This document shows, in pieces, positions 15,994-22,407 of a stretch of 22,407 bases of DNA. The notes below the pieces were generated by a model. That model had not been told where the DNA came from, did no database searches, and worked only from the letters and a program-made list of their open reading frames with translations. The stretch comes from Rhodobacteraceae bacterium UBA2776 (GTDB taxonomy: Bacteria; Pseudomonadota; Alphaproteobacteria; Rhodobacterales; Rhodobacteraceae), in assembly GCA_002352425.1 (NCBI GenBank), contig DEIK01000108.1, positions 25,016 to 47,422 of the forward strand, written 5' to 3'. The position numbers and the translations under genes were made by a program. Each line of letters opens with the position of its first letter. Position 1 is the first letter of the stretch.

Positions 15994-16022
15994 TTGATTC
16001 TCCCTATGGTATTTCCGGTAGC

Positions 16023-17318
16023 TTAGTGCGGGAAGAGTAGGTCTGCCAAGGCCAAAGCCATAACTTGGGCGCTATCGACCATGTCTTGCACCCCAATCCA
16101 CTCGTCCGGTTGATGCGCCAAGTCAAGGATTCCGGGTCCGTAGGCAATGCAGTTTTTCAGCTTGCCGATGCGGTCGATATGCTTTTGATCATAGGTGCCG
16201 GGCGACACCACATATTCAGGTTTCTTGTCCATCACCGCCTCGATGGCTTTGGCCACGGTTTGCACCACGGGGGCATCTTCGGCCGTCATGGTTGGCTGCA
16301 CCTCAAACAGATCACGGATTTCGTATTCAAAATCAGGGCGCTCGGCTTTGATTTTTTCGAGCATCTGCGCGACCTCGGATTTCACCACGCTGATGTCTTC
16401 CTCAATCAAAAAACGCCGATCAATTATGATACGACAACGGTCCGGCACACAGGGCGCGGGCAAGCCGGTATAATCAGGTTCCTGTTCAACCGCGCCGCCG
16501 TGGATTGAATTGATGTTCAGGGTCGACTGCTTGGCGCCGTCCGGCACCACTGGCATATCGGTGCGTTTGCTGGCCAACAGAGGGAACAAATGCTCTTCCA
16601 TTTGCTCTAAGACAGCGCCCATATGGCGCACAGCACAGTCACCCAAGAATGGCATCGAGCCATGTGCAATGCGTCCCTGTGTTTCAATCTCGGCCCACCA
16701 AACACCACGATGACCCAAGCAAATACGGTCCTTGTTCAACGGTTCGGGAATGATGACGTGATGCACACGATCAGGATTGAAGTACCCCTTTTCGGCCAAA
16801 TAGGCGACGCCACCAAAGCCACCGGATTCCTCATCGGCTGTGGCGCTGATTTCGATCGCACCTGTGTAGTCGGGGCAGATGGCAATGAACGCCTCGACCG
16901 CAATGATCGAGGTGGCCAAACCACCTTTCATATCGCACGCGCCACGGCCATAAATCTTGCCCCCATCCAATTCGCCACCAAACGGATCGCGGGTCCAGCC
17001 GTGGCCAACCTCGACCACATCATGGTGGCTGTTGAAATGCACACATTCGCCGGTGTTGGCACCGTCATGGCGGGCAATGATGTTCCAACGCGGGTATTCA
17101 TCGCTGTCGGCAATCGCCCCCTCGGCGCGGATCAGTTCGATTTCAAAACCGGATTGCCCCAGACGTTCCGCTAAAAACGTGCAAATCTCACGGTATTTCA
17201 AACCCGGCGGATTTAACGTCGGGATGCGGATCAACTGTTGCGTCAGCTCAATCAAAGCCTCGCGGCGGCTTTCAATTTCGGCAAGTAAACGATCCGGCAA
17301 AGTTTTATCTTGGGTCAT
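16023..17318 (-). CDS. M20-family deacylase (ArgE/DapE type)
   Basis: The protein has 431 residues. M20 enzymes are two-zinc amidohydrolases acting on N-acyl amino acids, small peptides or carbamoyl compounds. Ligands and catalytic residues are His98 (NSHHDVV), Asp129 (GRGACDMKGG), the Glu163-Glu164 pair (ADEESGG), Glu192 (IIPEP) and a late histidine in DLAHQPDEW. A central dimerisation-type insert follows GHRGVWWAEIETQGRIAHGS. The frame runs open to 17639, but the extra 107 codons look non-coding. The ATG at 17318 has AAGGG upstream and gives a normal family start. It heads an operon with the binding-protein gene and is divergent from the PAS-LuxR gene. It could deacylate the imported compound; true acetylornithine deacetylase is less likely in this context. 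Confidence 0.9.
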   Translation of the reverse strand: MTQDKTLPDRLLAEIESRREALIELTQQLIRIPTLNPPGLKYREICTFLAERLGQSGFEIELIRAEGAIADSDEYPRWNIIARHDGANTGECVHFNSHHDVVEVGHGWTRDPFGGELDGGKIYGRGACDMKGGLATSIIAVEAFIAICPDYTGAIEISATADEESGGFGGVAYLAEKGYFNPDRVHHVIIPEPLNKDRICLGHRGVWWAEIETQGRIAHGSMPFLGDCAVRHMGAVLEQMEEHLFPLLASKRTDMPVVPDGAKQSTLNINSIHGGAVEQEPDYTGLPAPCVPDRCRIIIDRRFLIEEDISVVKSEVAQMLEKIKAERPDFEYEIRDLFEVQPTMTAEDAPVVQTVAKAIEAVMDKKPEYVVSPGTYDQKHIDRIGKLKNCIAYGPGILDLAHQPDEWIGVQDMVDSAQVMALALADLLFPH

Positions 17319-17417
17319 ATTTTGAACATCCCTTAAATCATGGCTGGCGCGCCTGACGAAATTAAGAGTATCAGTTAGGAGCCGCATTTCATACAATACG
17401 GTAAAAACACGGTAAAA
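17319..17417. promoter_or_regulatory. Divergent M20 / PAS-LuxR intergenic region
   Basis: This 99-base spacer must hold promoters for both the minus-strand M20/binding-protein operon and the plus-strand regulator. It contains AAGGG for M20, an unused AGGAG at about 17377-17381, and the tandem 11-base repeat annotated separately. The regulator is therefore well placed to control the M20 operon. Confidence 0.5.
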
Positions 17418-17419
17418 AT
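17398..17419 (+). repeat. Tandem 11-base direct repeat at the regulator start
   Basis: ACGGTAAAAAC at 17398-17408 is followed directly by ACGGTAAAAAT at 17409-17419, with 10 of 11 bases identical. The period is about one helical turn. The second copy runs into the ATG of the PAS-LuxR gene and occupies the place where a ribosome site would be. This suggests a protein-binding site with an autoregulatory role, or a chance duplication. Confidence 0.5.
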
Positions 17420-17984
17420 GACAAGCCAAAAATTCGATACAGACGACATGACAGCGATTGCCTTTGACAGGGCACCTGTGGGGTTGGTGTTGACAGAAAA
17501 CCGCATGATCCGCGCCAGCAATGCAACCTTTTGCGACATGGTTGGATATGAAAAACCGGCGCTTCTGGGGCAATCGTTTCGTATGTTCTATAAAAACGAA
17601 GGCGAGTTCAGCCAAATCCGCAATATCGGCCTGACACATCTTATGGAAAAGGGCAGTTATTCAGACGAGCGTTTGGTGCGCCACAAAGACGGCAACCAGT
17701 TTTGGTGCCGGTTTCGGGCCATCACCCTGACACCGGACCAACCGCTGGCCCGCACAATCTTAAGCTTTGCCTATATTCCAGAACATATGCCCAGCACATC
17801 CCTAACGCGGCGCGAACGTCAAGTGGTCGGACTATTGAGCCAAGGCATGACCAGCAAAGAGATCGCCAGAAAGCTTTCGCTGTCGCCGCGCACGATTGAG
17901 GATTACCGCGCCACCCTGCGCAAGAAGTTTGGCACGAAAAACACCACCGAATTGCTGGCCCAACTCATGCGGTTGGAGGCTTGA
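17418..17984 (+). CDS. PAS-domain LuxR-family transcriptional regulator
   Basis: The protein has 188 residues. An N-terminal PAS sensor domain (about 15-125: FDRAPVGLVLTENRMIRASN, FCDMVGYEKPALLG, RLVRHKDGNQFWCRF) is joined to a C-terminal LuxR/GerE helix-turn-helix (about 130-186: LTRRERQVVGLLSQGMTSKEIARKLSLSPRTIEDYR). It should bind DNA as a dimer and respond to a ligand, redox state or partner sensed by the PAS domain. No receiver domain is present. The start at 17418 lacks a ribosome site; an ATG at 17448 is a possible alternative. It is divergent from the M20/binding-protein operon, making it the only candidate regulator of the catabolic island in the window. Confidence 0.92.
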   Translation: MTSQKFDTDDMTAIAFDRAPVGLVLTENRMIRASNATFCDMVGYEKPALLGQSFRMFYKNEGEFSQIRNIGLTHLMEKGSYSDERLVRHKDGNQFWCRFRAITLTPDQPLARTILSFAYIPEHMPSTSLTRRERQVVGLLSQGMTSKEIARKLSLSPRTIEDYRATLRKKFGTKNTTELLAQLMRLEA

Positions 17985-18095
17985 TAAATAAAGGGTTTTT
18001 GGGGATAACAGGTGTGTAAAAGAATGACGTTGCTTTGAAAAATGGTGTATTAGTGCCCATATTAAGTTTAATTCATTCATCCAACAGGAGTATTT

Positions 18096-19166
18096 ATGGC
18101 TAATTTCGACGCCCAGATTAAAAAATCTCAAGCAGAGGTTGCTGCTGCGCAGAGCAAAATTTCAGAAATCACCAGCCGTATTGATGCGGCGCGGACCAAC
18201 TTGGACAAAGGCATCAACATTGATGTCGAAAACGCCACGCTGGATGATGTGCATGCCCATACCGAATTGATGAACGCCAATATCGCCGACCTGATTATGG
18301 GTCTGGATGACGTCACCGCCGGATTCTCCAAAGATTTCGATGAGATGCGCAATAAGACGGGGATGGAAACTTTCATCGGCATATTCTCGCGGGCCAAGGC
18401 GGATTCGATGCGTCAGGAACGCATTCGTGTCGCCTCGGTTGATGAAAAGGTCCAAGACCTGATTTCCAAGTCCGACATCATCGTCAAGCTGCTAGAAGGG
18501 CAGTTGGCCGAGTTGAACGTGCAAAAGGAAAAAGTGTCGGCGAACCTGACCGAGACACTGGATGATCGCGAATTTACGGTGGGCGAGCTGGAAACCTTGC
18601 GCTCCGAAATTTTGGCGCAGGATCCGAAAATTATCGAGCTCGAGAATAAAATTTCGGTTGAGCAAGATGCGGCGGCACGGACCAAACTGGAAACCCAGCT
18701 GGCCGAAATGAATTCGCGCTATAACGAGATGGTGCAGGACGAGCAGGTCAAACTGGCCAAATCGCAAACTCTGGAGCGTTATATCGAGACAGGCAAAACA
18801 TGGATCGATTCATTGCAAAACCAAGCGGCGACGCAGATGGTTTTGATCAACAAGCTGCAAACAGACACCAAACAGCGGGTGGTCCTGTATGACGCGCTGA
18901 CCAAATCGTTGAAAACCGCGCAGCAACAAGATGTGGCGCACCGGATCAACGAAATCGGCGTCGAAACCGACCAAGAAGCACAGGCGGCAATGGCGGCGAT
19001 TGGCTCGGCCACCAACCAGCGGATGGCCGACATGATGGAAGCCCACGAGGACCACATGGTGTTTGCCCGCAAGGTTCTGGAGCAAAAGGCCAAAGCAGAC
19101 GAACGGTTCGCGCGGCGGTTCGAGAAGATCGTCGAGAAGCATGACAAGAATTTGTATGGGGGATGA
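18096..19166 (+). CDS. Uncharacterised soluble coiled-coil protein
   Basis: I do not recognise the family. The 356 residues are almost entirely helical and rich in Glu, Gln, Lys and Ala, with no signal peptide and no membrane segment. Long coiled-coil stretches are evident at about 1-40 and again through most of 115-235 (for example KVQDLISKSDIIVKLLEGQL, ENKISVEQDAAARTKLETQL), plus a helical C-terminal part to 356. One short break with GMETFIGIFSRAKADS lies near residue 90-103. Length and helix content are similar to TelA-type proteins, but I cannot confirm that link. CAGGAG precedes the ATG. A likely promoter lies in the 111-base gap upstream, perhaps TTGAAA-19-TATTAA. It is the first gene of a set ending in an AAA+ ATPase, and a role as scaffold or ATPase substrate is inference. 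Confidence 0.85.
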   Translation: MANFDAQIKKSQAEVAAAQSKISEITSRIDAARTNLDKGINIDVENATLDDVHAHTELMNANIADLIMGLDDVTAGFSKDFDEMRNKTGMETFIGIFSRAKADSMRQERIRVASVDEKVQDLISKSDIIVKLLEGQLAELNVQKEKVSANLTETLDDREFTVGELETLRSEILAQDPKIIELENKISVEQDAAARTKLETQLAEMNSRYNEMVQDEQVKLAKSQTLERYIETGKTWIDSLQNQAATQMVLINKLQTDTKQRVVLYDALTKSLKTAQQQDVAHRINEIGVETDQEAQAAMAAIGSATNQRMADMMEAHEDHMVFARKVLEQKAKADERFARRFEKIVEKHDKNLYGG

Positions 19167-19474
19167 GTTTCTGGCGGCAGATATTTCTAACCGCATTTTT
19201 AGGTGTTGCGATTATCTTGGCTTCATTTTCTTTTACTGAATCAAGCAGGGTAGCGTTAGGCCTAGCTGAGAAAGTGTTTTTCGTTGGCCTCTTGTTCCTA
19301 TTTTTATGTTTCATCAGAATTTGGTTTCGGTTTGTTTGGTTCGTTACACGCACAAATGAATCGACTTTGTATAATGGAATGATGGGGGAAAACATTCGTA
19401 CGAGTCGGTTTGCAAGGTGGCTAATGCATTTGGATGAAAACGGTGAAGATAAAGATCGAAGAACTAGCTCATAA
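19163..19474 (+). CDS. Small two-helix inner-membrane protein
   Basis: No family recognised. The 103 residues contain two hydrophobic helices, about 7-24 (FLTAFLGVAIILASFSF) and about 37-62 (VFFVGLLFLFLCFIRIWFRFVWFV), followed by a charged tail ending in DENGEDKDRRTSS. The ATG overlaps the stop of the coiled-coil gene as ATGA behind a GGGGG run, so translation is probably coupled. The DNA is visibly richer in A and T than the flanking genes, which may mean recent acquisition or simply the hydrophobic codon content. It could anchor the neighbouring soluble proteins to the membrane. Confidence 0.68.
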   Translation: MSFWRQIFLTAFLGVAIILASFSFTESSRVALGLAEKVFFVGLLFLFLCFIRIWFRFVWFVTRTNESTLYNGMMGENIRTSRFARWLMHLDENGEDKDRRTSS

Positions 19475-19514
19475 AAATTATGATTAGAGTGGTGTCACGT
19501 TTCAAGGACAGTTG

Positions 19515-20642
19515 ATGAATACTAACCTCACCCAAGACCACGCACAGCTCAACGACGCGCTGACAGCGCGGCGGTATTTTGCCAAGTTTGACACCATCAC
19601 CACGCATATGGCGCGGGTGGCGGGGGCTATGGAATCCGAGGGGCGGCTGAGCAAAGCAGATGTGGCGATCCTTGGCCGTTACATTCAGGGGCTGTCGCGC
19701 ACGTTTCAGGCGCTGGCCAACAAATACCTGATGACGGGGCGGGTTAAGGGCCCGATGGCCGGTGAGTTGGATTTTGACCGTGTAGAGAGCGGCTTTCCCA
19801 TTGCGCAAGAACTGATGACCATGGCGAATGACGCGCATCAATCCGAGCGGCATTTGCGCAATATGCCCGCCAAGTCCGAGATCAAAGACGAGATGATCCG
19901 TAAGATCGTGGGTGATTTGGAAATCCCGACCAAGCTGCAATATGCGATGTCACAGCGGCTCTATTATGAAGAGCTGCAAAAGGGCGAATTGTTCTGGCCA
20001 CAGAACGACCCCGAGGCCTTGTGGCAAGGCAATGATGGCGACAGTCGGCGGCGTTATTTGGTGCATTGGGCGGTTTATGACAGCCAAGTGAACCTGCCGG
20101 TGATTTACCTGATGGAGGTCGAAGATACCGGGTCAGACGCCCTGCCCAAAGACCAGCGTCGCTGGCCCGAAGCCCAAGCGCATCTGATGGCGCAAGCTAT
20201 GGCGGGGTTAAAACTGCTGACAATCGCCAAGGGGTTTGACGAGGATTTTGACGACCTACACCCCAAACGGTTGCGCCGCTTCCATGTCGGGCCGATGTAT
20301 TCCTCTGCTTTCACCCGTCAGACTGGGCCGTTGCGCGAAGTTCTGGAAGAAGCCGATTCGCCTGCTGGCGAAGATTGGGCGCTGGCGTGGACGATGGAAG
20401 AGTTGGAAAGCGAGCGTGCGGTGAAGGAAAAATCCGGCTGGTTTGGCACGGTCGAACGGCAGATTTTTGCGCTAGATCCGTTTTCAGGTCACGGAGCGGA
20501 CACCGGCGCGACACGTACCGAACGGGCGATCATTTTGCCGCAAAAGCCCTATCAGGTTTTGGAAGAGAAAAAGCCCAAAGGGTTTAATGCGGTGCGCAAA
20601 TTTGTGGTGTCACCGCAGGGACGCGTGCTGAGTTATAGATAA
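19515..20642 (+). CDS. Uncharacterised protein encoded next to AAA+ ATPase
   Basis: I do not recognise a family. The protein has 375 residues, with no signal peptide or membrane segment. The first 160 residues look helical (TARRYFAKFDTITTHMARVA, DVAILGRYIQGLSRTFQALA). A mixed middle part has strand-like stretches (RYLVHWAVYDSQVNLPVIYL) and a conserved-looking RRFHVGPMYSSAFTR near 260-275. The end, KFVVSPQGRVLSYR, is strand-like. The ATG at 19515 has AAGGA at good spacing; a TTG one codon earlier is not needed. It is 40 bases after the small membrane protein and 51 bases before the AAA+ gene, so the four genes are probably one operon. A substrate-adaptor role for the ATPase is a guess. Confidence 0.85.
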   Translation: MNTNLTQDHAQLNDALTARRYFAKFDTITTHMARVAGAMESEGRLSKADVAILGRYIQGLSRTFQALANKYLMTGRVKGPMAGELDFDRVESGFPIAQELMTMANDAHQSERHLRNMPAKSEIKDEMIRKIVGDLEIPTKLQYAMSQRLYYEELQKGELFWPQNDPEALWQGNDGDSRRRYLVHWAVYDSQVNLPVIYLMEVEDTGSDALPKDQRRWPEAQAHLMAQAMAGLKLLTIAKGFDEDFDDLHPKRLRRFHVGPMYSSAFTRQTGPLREVLEEADSPAGEDWALAWTMEELESERAVKEKSGWFGTVERQIFALDPFSGHGADTGATRTERAIILPQKPYQVLEEKKPKGFNAVRKFVVSPQGRVLSYR

Positions 20643-20647
20643 GAATC

Positions 20648-20668
20648 TTGCCTCCGGCGGGGATATTT
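20648..20668. repeat. GC-rich intergenic tag common in Rhodobacteraceae
   Basis: GCCTCCGGCGGGGATATTT directly follows the stop of the 375-residue protein and precedes the AAA+ gene. I recall closely similar strings at many gene ends in Roseobacter-group genomes, so it is probably a dispersed element or processing/termination-related tag. It occurs once in this window as far as I can see. Its function is not established. Confidence 0.45.
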
Positions 20669-20693
20669 AGAGAACAATGATTGGACGAGAAAT

Positions 20694-22407
20694 ATGAGTA
20701 TGCCATCAGACCAAATGGAACTACCAGAGGCGGATATTCGTAAGCATTATGACGCGGCGGCTGGAATGCTGGACGGGTTTGATCATACCCCGCGGATTGC
20801 CAAAACCAAAGTTGTCGAGACCAAAGAGAAGTCAGCCGGCATTGGTACGCGGCGACGGTTTCGCAGCACCACGCCAGGGTTGGTCACCCGCTCAACCGCG
20901 CGGCCCGAGGGCGTTCGGCTGTTGGAGCGGATCGAGGCCAGTGATGGGGATGATCCGTTGGTGTCACCGCTACAGGCCAACGTCATGCACAACCTACGCC
21001 GCGCCGTTGCGATTGCGCTGGCGGTGGGCGATGGGTTTGCTGAGCAGACCGGTTTGATGGCGCTGAAAAAGGACAATCTGGAAGGCGTACTGGCCGCAGG
21101 AAAGAAGGGCGAATTTACCGAGCTATTGGCAGGCGAGGCTTTGGCGACGCTTTATACCTTTGCCAATGCCACGTCGTTTTTACTGGCCCCGCATGCGTCT
21201 GAAGTGACCGTCGAAATCGGTGCCGTCGAAGAGGTTTTGACCGACAACGCGCAGCTGGCACTACACGGCGCGTTGTGGGAGTTGGACCAAGATTTGGCCA
21301 CCTTCGCCGATGAGGAGCCCAAGCTGATTGCCTGCGTGTTGGCCTTCGCCGAACAGGTGATGGAGAAGGTCGCATTGCGCGCCCAAAACGCGCCACGGTT
21401 GGCGGCGTATACGGGAGCCTCTTACAAGGTTGAAGCCGACGATCTGACCATTGCCGGATTTACGCCTGCGCGGGCAGGCAAGGGCAGCAAGCTGACCATG
21501 ACGTTCAAGAAACCGAACGAGGTGGTGGGCAACCACATCGCCAAATATCAGGCAGTGAAACTGTCGAAAATGCTGATGGCCTATGATTTTGAGCGCAAGT
21601 TAAATCCGTTCGCCGAAATGGGTGGGTTCATCTTTACCTTCATGGGGGATGGCGCACCGGGCACCGGGAAAACCACGCTGATTCAGATGATGGCAGGGTT
21701 GATTTCGGGCTATTGCGAGGTGGCGGATTATCCGTTCCGGTTCCAAAACCTAAGTACCGATAGCATTGACAGTTATCAGGGAAAATCGGGGCAAAACGCC
21801 AAGGCGTTTATCAACAATGTGGTGGACCCCAATGTGATCGGCTTTGGCACGATTGATGATATTGACCAGTTGGCGGGCAAGCGCGGTGATCGGCAATCCT
21901 CGGCGGGGCAGTTGGAAATTACCGCCGTTTTGATGGAGAGCTTTGCGGGCGCCAATACGGTGGTGCGTGGCAATTGCACCTTTGGGATGTTCTCGAATTA
22001 TCCTGAAAATGTGGACGACGCGCTGCGCCAACGGGCAGGTGCGCGGTTCTTGGTGGATGGGCCGCAAACCCGCGAGGATTACATTGATATTTTGCATTTG
22101 CTAATGGGCAAGAACCATTCGATTCCGGTTGGCGACCATGAATTGTTCGCTGCACAGGAAATCAAAAAAGCCGTGGCGGCGTCGTTCGAGGGCCACTCGC
22201 GTCCACACGAAGACGGGTTGTTGCAAGTGTTTGAAAAAGTGTCCAAAGACATCGGCGCGCTGGATACGATTGCCAAACTGGGGGCGTATCTGAAGGGCAT
22301 TCAGGAGGCCGATGCGCGATTCACGGGGCGGGCGATCAAGAACATCACCGATGCGGTCAAAGTGCGGGCGATGGATTTTGAGTTGCCGGATGAATGGATG
22401 GAAGAAC
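20694..22407 (+). CDS. AAA+ ATPase (partial, 3' end outside window)
   Basis: 571 codons are visible, and the frame is open to the right edge. About 300 N-terminal residues of unrecognised, largely helical sequence precede an AAA+ module. Walker A is GDGAPGTGKTT with Lys326. Walker B is GFGTIDDIDQL with Asp388-Asp389, so Asp stands where the catalytic Glu is usual. Sensor 1 is in MFSNYPENVDDAL (Asn435), with candidate arginine fingers Arg444 and Arg447 (LRQRAGARF). This pattern fits classical AAA proteins that remodel or unfold other proteins. The ATG at 20694 starts MSMPSDQMELPE and has only a weak GAGA upstream; the third codon is also ATG. It closes the set with the coiled-coil, small membrane and 375-residue proteins, and its substrates are probably encoded there. 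A further C-terminal part is outside the window. Confidence 0.92.
   Translation, partial: MSMPSDQMELPEADIRKHYDAAAGMLDGFDHTPRIAKTKVVETKEKSAGIGTRRRFRSTTPGLVTRSTARPEGVRLLERIEASDGDDPLVSPLQANVMHNLRRAVAIALAVGDGFAEQTGLMALKKDNLEGVLAAGKKGEFTELLAGEALATLYTFANATSFLLAPHASEVTVEIGAVEEVLTDNAQLALHGALWELDQDLATFADEEPKLIACVLAFAEQVMEKVALRAQNAPRLAAYTGASYKVEADDLTIAGFTPARAGKGSKLTMTFKKPNEVVGNHIAKYQAVKLSKMLMAYDFERKLNPFAEMGGFIFTFMGDGAPGTGKTTLIQMMAGLISGYCEVADYPFRFQNLSTDSIDSYQGKSGQNAKAFINNVVDPNVIGFGTIDDIDQLAGKRGDRQSSAGQLEITAVLMESFAGANTVVRGNCTFGMFSNYPENVDDALRQRAGARFLVDGPQTREDYIDILHLLMGKNHSIPVGDHELFAAQEIKKAVAASFEGHSRPHEDGLLQVFEKVSKDIGALDTIAKLGAYLKGIQEADARFTGRAIKNITDAVKVRAMDFELPDEWMEE

Noticed and set aside
17319..17639. 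Upstream extension of the M20 gene by 107 codons
   Set aside because: The extension has unlikely composition, overlaps the regulator gene on the other strand, and the ATG at 17318 has a ribosome site and a normal family start.
18096..19166. Assignment of the coiled-coil protein to TelA or PspA
   Set aside because: Length and helix content are similar to TelA, but I could not point to a family-specific motif, and the N-terminus lacks a PspA-like amphipathic helix.

Overview
The window looks like chromosomal DNA from an alphaproteobacterium of the Rhodobacteraceae (Roseobacter group). This rests on four things: moderately high GC coding style, a divergent flgB/fliI flagellar pair, Opp/Dpp-type transport and amino-compound catabolism genes, and a GCCTCCGGCGGGGATATTT intergenic tag that I associate with this family. 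The assignment is inference, because there is no rRNA or marker gene to fix it.

Region 1 (1-1806) is the edge of a flagellar locus: the 5' part of flgB on the minus strand and a complete fliI on the plus strand, sharing a short divergent promoter region. Region 2 (1899-2693) is a single alpha/beta hydrolase of arylformamidase/esterase type.

Region 3 (about 2744-17984) is a large catabolic island centred on a clear creatinase. On the minus strand, a tightly coupled six-gene operon runs from 9342 down to 2744: two Dpp-type permeases, one fused double ATPase, an aldehyde dehydrogenase, a short-chain dehydrogenase and a P1-family aminopeptidase. Divergent from it, across a 326-base spacer, a plus-strand operon encodes creatinase, a second M24 protein with intact metal ligands, an Asp/Glu-racemase-superfamily enzyme and a Tat-exported metallo-beta-lactamase-fold hydrolase. 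The transporter's binding protein is not in the permease operon. It lies beyond the creatinase operon, downstream of an M20 deacylase, and ends in a very good intrinsic terminator. A PAS-LuxR regulator is divergent from the M20 gene. The likely joint job is import of a peptide-like or guanidino/amide compound, hydrolysis by several amidohydrolase-type enzymes, and oxidation of an aldehyde product. Creatine (to sarcosine plus urea) is the one substrate the sequence directly suggests. Genes to use sarcosine or urea are not in the window.

Region 4 (18096 to the right edge) is a plus-strand set of four genes: a soluble coiled-coil protein, a small two-helix membrane protein overlapping it by ATGA, a 375-residue protein of no recognised family, and a large AAA+ ATPase that runs off the end. 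I do not recognise this combination as a named system, and it is the best candidate here for something undescribed.

No tRNA, rRNA, CRISPR array, insertion sequence or integrase was seen.
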